Origin: Bacillota bacterium
GTDB taxonomy: Bacteria > Bacillota_I > Bacilli_A > RF39 > UBA660
Direction: 5' to 3'
Assembly: GCA_015059495.1 (NCBI GenBank)
Contig: SVAI01000001.1
Span: 310,001-374,000 of the forward strand
Length of the DNA stretch: 64,000 nucleotides
Under the pieces are notes generated by a model. The model did not search any database. It was not told the origin of the DNA and was given only the letters and a program-made list of their open reading frames with translations. Shown here piece after piece: positions 20,200 to 30,024 of the stretch. Within the stretch, counting starts at the first letter, position 1, and each line of letters opens with the position of its first letter. Both the position numbers and the translations under genes were made by a program.

Positions 20200-20667
20200 A
20201 TGAAAAAAGAAGAAAAAATATTCTTAACTCCTGAAGGTTTTTTAGCCTTAGAAGAAGAGTTAAGTGACTTAAAAGAAAATCAAAGACCAAAAGTTATTCA
20301 AGATATAAAAGAAGCAAGAGCTTTAGGTGATTTATCTGAAAATGCAGAATATGATACAGCTAAGAATGAACAAGCTAGAATTGAAGCTAGAATTAAAGAA
20401 ATCGAATACAAACTAGAACATAGTGTTGTACAAGAAGGATCTAAAGATAGCGTTAGTATTGGTTCTACTGTAACAATTAAGTATGTAGATGATGATGAAG
20501 AAGAAGTTTATAAAATGGTAGGATCTTTAGAAGCTGATCCATTTGATAATAAGATTTCTAATGAATCACCAATTGGAAATGCTATATTTGGTAAAAAAGT
20601 AGGAGATCAAATAGATGTTGAATCTCCAAATGGATCTTATAAGATTGAAATAGTTAAAATAGCTTAA
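20200..20667 (+). CDS. greA: Transcription elongation factor GreA
   Basis: FLTPEGFLALEEEL ... ARALGDLSENAEYDTAKNEQARIEARI ... SPIGNAIFGKKVGDQIDVESPNGSYKIEI. Confidence 0.96.
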   Translation: MKKEEKIFLTPEGFLALEEELSDLKENQRPKVIQDIKEARALGDLSENAEYDTAKNEQARIEARIKEIEYKLEHSVVQEGSKDSVSIGSTVTIKYVDDDEEEVYKMVGSLEADPFDNKISNESPIGNAIFGKKVGDQIDVESPNGSYKIEIVKIA

Positions 20668-20680
20668 GAAAGGATAAATT

Positions 20681-21928
20681 ATGAAAAACGTTAAAGAAAT
20701 TGAATATACAATTGAAAAAGAAAATTGGGAAAAATTATTAGATGAAGCATTTAAGAAAAATGTTAAGAATGCTAAAATTGATGGTTTTAGAAAAGGTCAT
20801 GTAACTAAAGAATTATATATCAAAAAATTTGGTATTGAATCTTTATACAGAGATGCTATGGATGCTGGTTTAGATGATGCATTCAAGAGTGTTATGGAAG
20901 CTAATAAAGATTTAGTTCCAGTATGTGAACCATCTGTTGATGTTAAAGAAATAGATGAAAAACATATTAAATATGTATTTACTATTATTACTAAACCTGA
21001 AGTTAAACTTGGTAAATATACTAAGTTAGGTGTTAAAAAAGAAGAAGCTAAAGTTTCTAAAGAAGAATTAGCTGAAGAAATCGAAAACTTAAGAAATAGA
21101 TTTGCTGAAATCGTTGTTAAGAAGAGTGGTAAAGTAGAAGAAAAGAATACTGCTGTTATCGATTTTGAAGGATATGTAGATGGTAAGAAATTAGAAGGTG
21201 GAACTGGTGAAAACTACCCACTTGAAATTGGATCACATACATTCATTCCTGGTTTTGAAGAAGCATTAGTTGGTATGGGTATTGAAGAAACTAAAGAAAT
21301 TAATTTAAAATTCCCAGAAAATTATACTGAAGAATTAAAAAATAAAGATGTAACATTTAAAGTTACAGTTCATGAAATTAAAGAAAGAGTATTACCTGAA
21401 TTAAATAAAGAATTCTTTGAAGATTTAGGATATAAAGATGTTAAAGATGAAAAAGAATTCGAAGCTAAAGTTAAAGAATCAATCAAAGATAGAAAGAATG
21501 CTCAAAATGAAGATAAATATATCAATGATTGTTTAGAAGCTGCAGTTAAAGATATGAAGGTTGAAGTAAACCATGAAATTATCCATGATGAAATTCATAG
21601 AATGATGCATCAAATGGAAGATCAAATGAGAATGCAAGGTTTATCTTTAGAACAATACTTAGAATTTACTCATTCAACTATTCAAGACTTAGAAGCTCAA
21701 ATGCATGGTGAAGCTGAAAATAGAGTTAAAACAAGATTCTTACTTGAAGCAGTAGCTGAAAAAGAAAAGATTGAAATTTCTGATAAAGATGCTGATAAAG
21801 AAGCTCAAAGACTTGCAGAAAACTATGGTATGACTAAAGAAGATTTAATTACTCAATTCGGTGGAATTGAAATGGTTAAATACGACCTAAAAATGAGAAA
21901 AGCAATTGAAATAGTTAAAGGAGAATAA
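20681..21928 (+). CDS. tig: Trigger factor
   Basis: KIDGFRKGHVTKELYIKKFG; FKBP-like domain LEIGSHTFIPGFEEALVGMGIEETKEINLKFPENY. Confidence 0.96.
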   Translation: MKNVKEIEYTIEKENWEKLLDEAFKKNVKNAKIDGFRKGHVTKELYIKKFGIESLYRDAMDAGLDDAFKSVMEANKDLVPVCEPSVDVKEIDEKHIKYVFTIITKPEVKLGKYTKLGVKKEEAKVSKEELAEEIENLRNRFAEIVVKKSGKVEEKNTAVIDFEGYVDGKKLEGGTGENYPLEIGSHTFIPGFEEALVGMGIEETKEINLKFPENYTEELKNKDVTFKVTVHEIKERVLPELNKEFFEDLGYKDVKDEKEFEAKVKESIKDRKNAQNEDKYINDCLEAAVKDMKVEVNHEIIHDEIHRMMHQMEDQMRMQGLSLEQYLEFTHSTIQDLEAQMHGEAENRVKTRFLLEAVAEKEKIEISDKDADKEAQRLAENYGMTKEDLITQFGGIEMVKYDLKMRKAIEIVKGE

Positions 21929-21943
21929 TATTTCTCCTTTTCT
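21917..21943 (+). terminator. Terminator overlapping tig stop codon
   Basis: aaaggagaa-taatat-ttctccttttct. Confidence 0.75.
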
Positions 21944-21978
21944 TATTATCTAAAACTATACACTACAGGAGATTTTAT

Positions 21979-23013
21979 ATGATTAATTTAGAAAAGATGG
22001 GAAAGTTTTTAAGAAAGAATAGAGAAAAACTTAACCTTTCTCAAACAGAATTAGGCAGAAAAATATATGTAACTAGACAAGCAGTATCTCAATGGGAGTT
22101 AGGAAAAAACTTTCCTGATTTACAATCAGCAATAGCATTAGCTAAACTATATAATGTTAATATTGGTGATATTTATGCTGGTGAAATATTAAGTGATAAA
22201 AACAAATACAATAGTATTATAGAATTTGTTATTAAATCAGAAATGAAAAGAATAAGAAAGATTATTACTATGCTAGTAATATCACTATTTGTAATACTAC
22301 TATTATTCTTATCTTATTATTTTATTAGTGTATATAACAAAATAAGCATATATACTATTAATACTATTGAAGAGCCATATCAAATAAATGGTATCATTAC
22401 TAAATCAGTAAATGATGTATATGTTAATTTTGAATTAAATAAAGAAGTAAATAATCTATGTTTAATCTATAATGATACAAAACTAAATTGTATAAAAAAT
22501 ACTAATTATTTAGTTATTAAAGAAACAATTGGGAATAACGAACAATTACCAGAGCTATCAAAGATTAGTATTAATAAATTTATTAATAACTTATATATTG
22601 AAATAGATAATGAAACTAAAATAAAATTAAATATAGTACATGATTATAAAAATGATAAATTAGTATTTTCAGAAGAATCTGAAAATTCAGATTATGAAGA
22701 TAAATACATTATTAATAATAGTATTCCTAAAAAGGTATTAGAAACATTCAAATACATTAAAGAAGAAAATATTTATAAATTAACTACTAATAATATTGAA
22801 ATTAAATATGCAATTGATAATAATGTTATTATTACCAAAATAGCTAATAAATCCAAAACAAACTATTATAGTTATGATATTAGTAATGATGTATTATATG
22901 AATATACAACAATAGATTCTAATAATGTTTCTAAAAAGTTAAAAAATGATGAAATATCTAAAGAAATTAAAAAATATTTTAAAGAAGAAATTCTATATAA
23001 ATACGTGTATTAA
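21979..23013 (+). CDS. XRE-family transcriptional regulator with TM segment and extracytoplasmic C-terminus
   Basis: GKFLRKNREKLNLSQTELGRKIYVTRQAVSQWELGKNFPDLQSAIALAKLYNV; TM at MLVISLFVILLLFLSYYFIS. Confidence 0.88.
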   Translation: MINLEKMGKFLRKNREKLNLSQTELGRKIYVTRQAVSQWELGKNFPDLQSAIALAKLYNVNIGDIYAGEILSDKNKYNSIIEFVIKSEMKRIRKIITMLVISLFVILLLFLSYYFISVYNKISIYTINTIEEPYQINGIITKSVNDVYVNFELNKEVNNLCLIYNDTKLNCIKNTNYLVIKETIGNNEQLPELSKISINKFINNLYIEIDNETKIKLNIVHDYKNDKLVFSEESENSDYEDKYIINNSIPKKVLETFKYIKEENIYKLTTNNIEIKYAIDNNVIITKIANKSKTNYYSYDISNDVLYEYTTIDSNNVSKKLKNDEISKEIKKYFKEEILYKYVY

Positions 23014-23036
23014 GTAAGCAATGCTTACTTTTTTTC
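23012..23036 (+). terminator. Terminator after XRE gene
   Basis: aagtaagc-aat-gcttacttttttt. Confidence 0.85.
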
Positions 23037-23116
23037 TTGGGGCAATTTATACTTGCTACCAGCAAGCACAATTTCTCGTTTATATTTATCTCGACTTCAA
23101 CGGAAGAGAGGTGAAC

Positions 23117-23866
23117 ATGATGAAGAAGTTTTTAAATTATGTAATGATCTTTGCATTATTAATGATCATTACTACAAGTGTAAATGCTCAAGAAATCTAT
23201 TATGAAAACAGCTATGGAATTACATTTACAAAAGAAGAATATGATTTCTTTTCTAAAATGTATTATGATGGATATCAAGCAAATATGACTGAAGACGATA
23301 TGAAAATATTTGAAGGTCGTGAATTAAATCCTGATAATGTTGTTTCATCTACATACGTAGATAAGTCATTTAATCCAGGTGCTATTCAAACAAGAGCAAC
23401 ATATCACGAAACTCAAGCTAAGATATTAAAAATCTCAAAATCTGGAGTAGTAGATCCATTAATTGCTATTACAGCACAATGGAAATATGCTCCTAATGTA
23501 AGAAGCTATGATTTAATAGGTGCATTTTTTAGTGGTAATATAAGTTTAATTACTGGAACTGGAAGTAAAGTATCTTACGCAGGTGGTTCAACATACCCCT
23601 CAGCAGAGACAGAAGTATCTAATGGATTTGGCTCAGTCTTATTATTGCCTGCTAACGGTAGAGATATTGTTGTTAGTTCAACATTCATCGCCAGAGGTAG
23701 TGGTACAATATTTGGCTCATATCAACATGCAAAGAAAACAATATCTTTAAATGATGCTAAATCATTTAGTATTAGTTATAGTGGAATAGGTAATGTATTC
23801 TATTTTAGTAATATGAATATACGTGCTAAATATGACGCTATGCAAGGTGTTTCAGTTAGTATTTAA
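23117..23866 (+). CDS. Secreted protein of unknown function
   Basis: Signal peptide MMKKFLNYVMIFALLMIITTSVNAQE; gagaggtgaac upstream of ATG; ORF upstream extension overlaps terminator. Confidence 0.65.
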   Translation: MMKKFLNYVMIFALLMIITTSVNAQEIYYENSYGITFTKEEYDFFSKMYYDGYQANMTEDDMKIFEGRELNPDNVVSSTYVDKSFNPGAIQTRATYHETQAKILKISKSGVVDPLIAITAQWKYAPNVRSYDLIGAFFSGNISLITGTGSKVSYAGGSTYPSAETEVSNGFGSVLLLPANGRDIVVSSTFIARGSGTIFGSYQHAKKTISLNDAKSFSISYSGIGNVFYFSNMNIRAKYDAMQGVSVSI

Positions 23867-23871
23867 AACAT

Positions 23872-23903
23872 AAAAATGGATAAGAAAACTATCCATTTTT
23901 TTC
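23872..23903 (+). terminator. Terminator
   Basis: aaaaatggata-agaaaac-tatccatttttttc. Confidence 0.8.
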
Positions 23904-24011
23904 TTTTTGAATAAAAGGTAAAAAATAATGTAAAGTTTGTGTATTTTTTGTTGCTAAAAATAAATTTTATGATAATATAAATATCAATGTTATAGCAAAG
24001 GAGATGAGCCC

Positions 24012-26327
24012 ATGTACAACTATTTGCCAGTAATGCTTTTAAAAGGGTTCGTTATCCTTCCTAACCAAGAGGTTAAACTTGAACTTAATAATACAATTTC
24101 AGAAAAGATAGTAGATCTATCCAAAAAACATCACAATGGTGATTTTCTTGTTGTGTGCCCAAAAAACACTTTAGAAGAAACACCAGAAATAAACGATTTA
24201 CCAACTGTAGGTGTTGTAGCACATTTAAAATCGAAACTAGAACTACCAAATGGTAACATTAGAGTTACTATCACTGGTGAAAACAGAGTTAATGTAAGAA
24301 AATATAATAACTTTGATGATGATCAAGATATCTTAATGGCTGAAGTATCATCAATAAAGTTAGCTTTAGAAGATGTTGTTGCTTCAACAGCAATAAGAAG
24401 AAAACTATTTGACTTATTAAAAAAATATGTTGATGAAAATCCAACACTATCCAATAGTATTATTTCATCAGTTAAAAATAATGAAGACTTAAATATGGTA
24501 ACTGATATCATTACAGCATTCTTACCATTCTCACTTGATAAAAAAATACTATACATGGAAGAAAAGAGTCCATTAGCAAGAGCTAATGCCTTAGTATATG
24601 ATATTTCAATTGAACTTGAAGTATTAAAATTAGATTCTAAATTAGATGAAGTACTTCAAGCAGATATGGAAAAGAATCAAAGAGAATTCATTCTTAGATC
24701 TAAACTTAATGAACTTAAAAAAGAATTAGGTGAAAAAGATACTAAAGAAGAATTAATTGCTTCATATCAAGAAAAGATTGAAAGTACTATTACCAATGAA
24801 AAAACTAAAAAGAAATTATTAAGAGAATTAGATAAATACTCTAATACTAATGAAAACTCACCAGAAAGTGCAGTTATCATTAATTATGTAGATACAGTTT
24901 TATCTTTACCTTGGAATAATTCTAAAGTAGATAATAATAATATTGTTAATGTAAGAAAGAGCTTAGATAAAACTCATTACGGCTTAGATAAAGTAAAAGA
25001 TAGAGTAATTGAATATTTAACTATTAATAAAAGAAATCCTAAACTATCTTCACCAATTTTATGTTTAGTTGGTGCACCTGGTGTAGGTAAAACATCAATT
25101 GCAATATCTATTGCTAAAAGTTTAAATAAAGAATTCTATAAGATGAGTGTAGGAGGTCTATCTGATCCATCTGAACTTATAGGACATAGACGTACATATC
25201 TAGGATCTAATCCAGGTAAAATTATTCAAGCATTATCTAAATGTGGAGTTAATAATCCATTAATATTAATCGATGAAGTAGATAAGATGGGTAAAGACTT
25301 TAGGGGAGACCCAACTTCAGCACTACTTGAAATATTAGATCCAACACAAAATAAATATTTTGTAGATAATTATATTGAAGAAGAATTTGATTTATCTAAT
25401 GTATTATTTATTTTAACTGCTAATGATATTACTCAAATACCTGAAGCACTAAAAGATAGATTAGAAATAATTGAAATGTCAGCATATTCTGATTTTGAAA
25501 AATTAGTTATGTCTAAAAAATATTTAATACCTAAAATATTTGAAAACTATTTAATTAAAAATGATGATATTAAAATTAAAGATGAACTAATATATTTAAT
25601 TATTAATAGTTATACTAAAGAAGCAGGTGTAAGAGACTTATATAGACACCTTGAAACTTTATTTAGAAAAATAGTTACTGATGTTGAAATGAAAAAAACT
25701 AAATTTCCATTAACTATAAATGAAAAACTAATAGTTAAATATTTAGGTAAAATACCTTATGAAAACGATTCATCTTCAATAACACTAGCACCAGGTCTTG
25801 TTAATAGCTTAGCTTGTACACCACTTGGAGGACACATTCTTCCATTTGAAAGTGTTATGTTTGATGGCAAAGGTAATATTCAAACAACTGGTTCTTTAGG
25901 AGATTCACTAAAAGAATCAATAAGTGTTGCAGTATCATATATCAGAAGTCATGAAGAACTATTTAAAGTAAATGATTATTACTTTAATAATAAAGATATT
26001 CATATTAACGTATTAGAAACTGCAGTTAAAAAAGAAGGACCTTCCGCAGGTGTAGTTATTACAACATCAATTCTATCGTTATTATTAAATAAACCAATAC
26101 CTAGAAATGTTGCAATGACTGGTGAAATAACTTTAAGAGGAGACGTTCTAGTAGTAGGGGGTATTAAAGAAAAAATCCTAGCTGCTTACAATAATAAAAT
26201 AACTAAAATATATATTCCAGCATCTAACGAAAAAGATCTTGAAAATATACCTCCTAAAGTATTATCTAAATTAAATATAATTAAAGTTAAAAACTATAGT
26301 GAAATCTATAAAGACTTATTTAAATAA
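24012..26327 (+). CDS. lon: ATP-dependent endopeptidase Lon
   Basis: LVGAPGVGKTSIAISIAKSL; GGLSDPSELIGHRRTYLGSNPGKIIQAL; PEGPSAGV-type catalytic motif VKKEGPSAGVVITTSILSLL. Confidence 0.97.
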   Translation: MYNYLPVMLLKGFVILPNQEVKLELNNTISEKIVDLSKKHHNGDFLVVCPKNTLEETPEINDLPTVGVVAHLKSKLELPNGNIRVTITGENRVNVRKYNNFDDDQDILMAEVSSIKLALEDVVASTAIRRKLFDLLKKYVDENPTLSNSIISSVKNNEDLNMVTDIITAFLPFSLDKKILYMEEKSPLARANALVYDISIELEVLKLDSKLDEVLQADMEKNQREFILRSKLNELKKELGEKDTKEELIASYQEKIESTITNEKTKKKLLRELDKYSNTNENSPESAVIINYVDTVLSLPWNNSKVDNNNIVNVRKSLDKTHYGLDKVKDRVIEYLTINKRNPKLSSPILCLVGAPGVGKTSIAISIAKSLNKEFYKMSVGGLSDPSELIGHRRTYLGSNPGKIIQALSKCGVNNPLILIDEVDKMGKDFRGDPTSALLEILDPTQNKYFVDNYIEEEFDLSNVLFILTANDITQIPEALKDRLEIIEMSAYSDFEKLVMSKKYLIPKIFENYLIKNDDIKIKDELIYLIINSYTKEAGVRDLYRHLETLFRKIVTDVEMKKTKFPLTINEKLIVKYLGKIPYENDSSSITLAPGLVNSLACTPLGGHILPFESVMFDGKGNIQTTGSLGDSLKESISVAVSYIRSHEELFKVNDYYFNNKDIHINVLETAVKKEGPSAGVVITTSILSLLLNKPIPRNVAMTGEITLRGDVLVVGGIKEKILAAYNNKITKIYIPASNEKDLENIPPKVLSKLNIIKVKNYSEIYKDLFK

Positions 26328-26354
26328 TTTACCAATTTGGTAAATTATTTTTTT
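26323..26354 (+). terminator. Terminator after lon
   Basis: aataatttacca-att-tggtaaattattttttt. Confidence 0.85.
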
Positions 26355-26378
26355 ATTTCTCATATACTTTTATGGGAG

Positions 26379-26993
26379 ATGATTATTATTAAAGAAATAA
26401 TACCTTATGAAAAGGAAATAAAATTTGATACTAAAATAAGTGAAATAACATCTATTTCATTAGAACACGAAGAAACATATAATAATGACGATATTGAAGG
26501 TAATTTTTTAATTACTGGTGATTATAAAGAATATCCAATAAGTGTAGATAAAAAAGACTTTAACTTTAAAATACCATTTACTATTGAGTTAAGTGAATCT
26601 ATTGATAAAGACTCAATTAAACTAGATATCAATGATTTTACTTATGATATTAAAGAAGATGATACTCTAAAAATAACTGTAGAATTAGAATTCAATTACA
26701 ACTTAATTGAAAAAGAAGAAGAACTTGATAGAGAAATAGATGAACTAATAACTCATGAAGAAGTCAAAGAAGAAGTAAAAGAAGAGATAAAACAAGAACA
26801 AAAAGAAGTGAAAGAAGAAATTAAAGAGCAAGACACTTACGTAACATACCACGTTCATCTAGTAGCACAAGATGAAACAATAGATTCAATCTGTTTAAAA
26901 TATAATATTGATAAAAATACTCTACACGAATACAATGACTTTGAAGAACTAAACATTAACGATAAACTATTAATACCAATAAAAGATGAATAG
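26379..26993 (+). CDS. LysM-domain protein, SpoVID-like
   Basis: C-terminal LysM (YHVHLVAQDETIDSICLKYNIDKNTLHEYNDFEELNINDKLLIPI), acidic linker, location lon > this > kinase-like as in lonA...spoVID-ysxE. Confidence 0.65.
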   Translation: MIIIKEIIPYEKEIKFDTKISEITSISLEHEETYNNDDIEGNFLITGDYKEYPISVDKKDFNFKIPFTIELSESIDKDSIKLDINDFTYDIKEDDTLKITVELEFNYNLIEKEEELDREIDELITHEEVKEEVKEEIKQEQKEVKEEIKEQDTYVTYHVHLVAQDETIDSICLKYNIDKNTLHEYNDFEELNINDKLLIPIKDE

Positions 26994-27867
26994 ATTATCT
27001 CTAATCAAAGAATATAATCCTACTAAATATACCTTTAAAGGTAAAACAATAATATTTAATACTAATAATAATAAACTAATACTAAAAGAATCTAATAAAG
27101 ATATAAATGAATTATTTAATTATCTTCATTCAAGAAACTTTAATAATATACCTGACATAATTAAATCTACTAATAATATTAATATCTACAACTATATTGA
27201 TGATATTAATTACTCAAAAGAACAAAGATCTATTGATTTAATAAATACTATTATTTCACTACATAAAAAAACATCCTACTATAAAGATGTAACAATAGAT
27301 AAATATAAAGAAATATATGATAATATCTTAAGTAATATAAACTACTTAAAAGAAAACTATAATAACTATTATGATACTTTCTTTAAAGAAATATATCATA
27401 GTCCATCTCATTACTTATTTTTAAGAAACTTTACTAAAATAAATAATAATTTAGATTTCTGTAAAAAAGAACTAGATAATTATTATGATTTAGTTAAAGA
27501 AAAGACTGATGTAAGAGTATCTACTATACATAATAACTTATCATTAGATCATTTCATTAAAAGTGATAAAGATTATCTAATAAGCTGGGATAAATCTACT
27601 ATAGATATACCAATATTAGATATTATATCTTTATATAAAAAAGAATACTTAAATATTAACTTTAATAATTTATTAAATAAATATATAACTATCTTAAATG
27701 AAGATGAAATAAAACTATTATTTATCTTACTAAGTTTACCTCCATTAATTAAATTTGATAATAATGAATTTATATCTTGTATCAATATAAGAAACACTCT
27801 AGATTATATTTATAAAACTGAAGAATTAATAAGGCCATATTATCTTAAAAATCAAAAAGAAGAATAA
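26986..27867 (+). CDS. Kinase-fold protein, YsxE/CotS-like
   Basis: Aminoglycoside-phosphotransferase-like layout (STIHNNLSLDHFIKSDKDYLISWDKSTIDIPILDIISLYK), overlaps end of the LysM gene. Confidence 0.55.
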   Translation: MNRLSLIKEYNPTKYTFKGKTIIFNTNNNKLILKESNKDINELFNYLHSRNFNNIPDIIKSTNNINIYNYIDDINYSKEQRSIDLINTIISLHKKTSYYKDVTIDKYKEIYDNILSNINYLKENYNNYYDTFFKEIYHSPSHYLFLRNFTKINNNLDFCKKELDNYYDLVKEKTDVRVSTIHNNLSLDHFIKSDKDYLISWDKSTIDIPILDIISLYKKEYLNINFNNLLNKYITILNEDEIKLLFILLSLPPLIKFDNNEFISCINIRNTLDYIYKTEELIRPYYLKNQKEE

Positions 27868-28011
27868 TGATATTAAAAATAATAAGAATAATATATGAGT
27901 TCTAAAGGGTAATATCAAAGTAATTATTATTTGATAAAATATAAGTATAGATAAACATATTAAAAATAAAAATAATAAAAGAGTAGGTTTTCTTGGATTA
28001 TTATTACACAT
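27826..28011 (-). CDS. Possible 61-aa two-TM small membrane protein
   Basis: MCNNNPRKPTLLLFLFLICLSILIFYQIIITLILPFRTHILFLLFLISLFFFLIFKIIWPY with aggtgat upstream of ATG; mostly intergenic. Confidence 0.35.
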   Translation of the reverse strand: MCNNNPRKPTLLLFLFLICLSILIFYQIIITLILPFRTHILFLLFLISLFFFLIFKIIWPY

Positions 28012-28048
28012 AAAATATCACCTAGTATATTTTATGTGTAATTTTTTA
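28003..28048 (+). terminator. Strong inverted repeat / terminator
   Basis: attacacataaaatat...atattttatgtgtaatttttt (about 16-bp arms). Confidence 0.8.
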
Positions 28049-28104
28049 TTTGGACTTTAATTTTATTAAATATTTTGATAATATATAATAAGAGGTAAAA
28101 GGGT

Positions 28105-28596
28105 ATGAGGGTACTAGATAAAATAATTAAAAGTAATGTAATATCACTTATAATAGTAACTATTATTTTAATAGTACTAACTGTGTTTGTGACAACTAAA
28201 TTCTATGAAATGAAAGTTAAAAATACTTATGAAATAGAACGTTTTGTAATAAGTGGTGATAAAAAAGTAAAGGCTAAACTTAATAAACTAAATGATCAAG
28301 ATGGTTTAAAAAGTAATGCTTATACTATTAATATTACTAATAATGGTCCAACAAGAAATTATAAAATACTCTTAAGTCCTATAGTAAATAATGATGAAGA
28401 TATTAGATTATCTTTTAATGATAATATAATAAGAAATCTATCTAGTTTTGATAAGGAAGATAACTCTTATATAATTTATAAAAGTTATTTACCAACTTCT
28501 TACTCATCATTAAATAACATAAAAATATGGCAAAGACCTACATCAATAGTAGATAATATAAATGTAGATTTTAATCTAACATTTAAAATAGACTAG
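28105..28596 (+). CDS. Membrane-anchored extracytoplasmic protein, unknown function
   Basis: N-terminal TM (VISLIIVTIILIVLTVFVTT), NITNNGPTRNYKILLSP beta-rich domain. Confidence 0.6.
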   Translation: MRVLDKIIKSNVISLIIVTIILIVLTVFVTTKFYEMKVKNTYEIERFVISGDKKVKAKLNKLNDQDGLKSNAYTINITNNGPTRNYKILLSPIVNNDEDIRLSFNDNIIRNLSSFDKEDNSYIIYKSYLPTSYSSLNNIKIWQRPTSIVDNINVDFNLTFKID

Positions 28597-28608
28597 GAAA
28601 GTGATAAT

Positions 28609-29175
28609 ATGAAAAAATATTCTAAAGGTACAACATTAATCGAAATAATGATTAGTTTAGCTTTAATATCAGTTGTATTAATATTTATGTTTAATATTTT
28701 ATCTGACCTTAAAGTAGAAGATAGAGAATCTACTAGAGGAAGTGAAGACTCTGTTGAAAGAGCATCATATACAAGAATAATCCAAAATGATTTTATTAAT
28801 CTAGGTTTAAAATCAATTAGTTATTGTAGTGCTCCAGATTCATTATTTTGTTATTCATTTAAATTTAATAATAACACAACTAAAAACCTAGAAATATATA
28901 CAAAAGATAATAAAGGTGTAATCGTTTACAACAATGAAAAATGGACTCTTGATTCAACAACATTTAACAAAAGTAAAGCTAAATTCTGTTATCAAGAATC
29001 AAAACAACAAGATCCTATACATAATAGCCAAGGAGTTGATGCTAAATTTCAATTAATAAAAATTTATATACCAACATACTTAAATCCAAGTACAAGTAGA
29101 AAACTAGATCTTGAATTAACTTACACAACAGAGAATCCAGTAACAATAACTGGAATAAGCGCAGATTGTAGTTAA
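28609..29175 (+). CDS. Prepilin-type N-terminal methylation-motif protein (pseudopilin-like)
   Basis: KKYSKGTTLIEIMISLALISVVLIFMFNIL: G-x-x-L-x-E type III signal. Confidence 0.75.
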   Translation: MKKYSKGTTLIEIMISLALISVVLIFMFNILSDLKVEDRESTRGSEDSVERASYTRIIQNDFINLGLKSISYCSAPDSLFCYSFKFNNNTTKNLEIYTKDNKGVIVYNNEKWTLDSTTFNKSKAKFCYQESKQQDPIHNSQGVDAKFQLIKIYIPTYLNPSTSRKLDLELTYTTENPVTITGISADCS

Positions 29176-29985
29176 TAAAGATATTATTACTTGATATATT
29201 CTAGATAATAAATAATTATTATAATTAATATCAGTGCCACTTAAGGCACTTTTTATTTGCATATGTATAGATAATCCTCCAAAAGAAATATATATAGTAC
29301 TAAGTAATACTTTAATAAATTCATTATCTAAATATCTTATATAATCTAAACCCTTAGTTATTTCAATTAACCCTATAAAATTATTTATTGGTATTAAACT
29401 GATAATTATATTAAATACAATAATTACTATATAAATATTAATAAGTATATTAGATACATCCTTAATAGAATTAATAAATACTTCATTAAAAGATAAACTA
29501 TTAATCTTTATTACTTTATTAATCTTAACTCTATTAAATAAGTAAATAATAATGTTAGATATAACTTGTATAATAATAATCATAATAGCTAATCTATTAT
29601 TTAATATAGAAGATAACATACTATATAAAAATAAAGGATTAGTAAATCCACTAGACATAATTAATTTATTAGCATCCTTTTCACTAACAATATTCTTATC
29701 TAATAAATCTTTAATTAAATATATATTATTAGGACTACCACTAATAAAAGATATTAATAAAACATATACATAAATATTATTATTAAATAACTTAGATACA
29801 TAATATATAAAATTATAGTTAATTAATAATTTAGATATAATAAAAATAGATATAAAATAAGGTAATATTTTATAAATAAATATATAAGATATAGATAATA
29901 TATTAATACTAATAAGTATATTATTCTTTAATATTAAATATATAACAATTAATAAAATAAAATTTATAATAATATTTTTCTTCAA
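29116..29985 (-). CDS. YlbJ-like sporulation integral membrane protein / nucleoside-recognition-like
   Basis: SFISGSPNNIYLIKDLLDKNIVSEKDANKLIMSSGFTNPLFLYSML; GGLSIHMQIKSAL; neighbour of YlbL-like gene. Confidence 0.7.
   Translation of the reverse strand: MKKNIIINFILLIVIYLILKNNILISINILSISYIFIYKILPYFISIFIISKLLINYNFIYYVSKLFNNNIYVYVLLISFISGSPNNIYLIKDLLDKNIVSEKDANKLIMSSGFTNPLFLYSMLSSILNNRLAIMIIIIQVISNIIIYLFNRVKINKVIKINSLSFNEVFINSIKDVSNILINIYIVIIVFNIIISLIPINNFIGLIEITKGLDYIRYLDNEFIKVLLSTIYISFGGLSIHMQIKSALSGTDINYNNYLLSRIYQVIISLLTTICAYSSYCYWILCCVS
29233..29255 (+). terminator. Terminator for the pseudopilin gene, inside the convergent ylbJ CDS
   Basis: agtgcc-acttaa-ggcacttttta. Confidence 0.7.
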
Positions 29986-30024
29986 AATAAACCTCTTTTT
30001 GATATAATAGAAAAGGTGACTAAT

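Noticed and set aside
24323-24556. Minus-strand ORF (77 aa)
   Set aside because: Inside lon.
27573-27797. Minus-strand ORF (74 aa)
   Set aside because: Inside the YsxE-like gene; no SD or domain signal.
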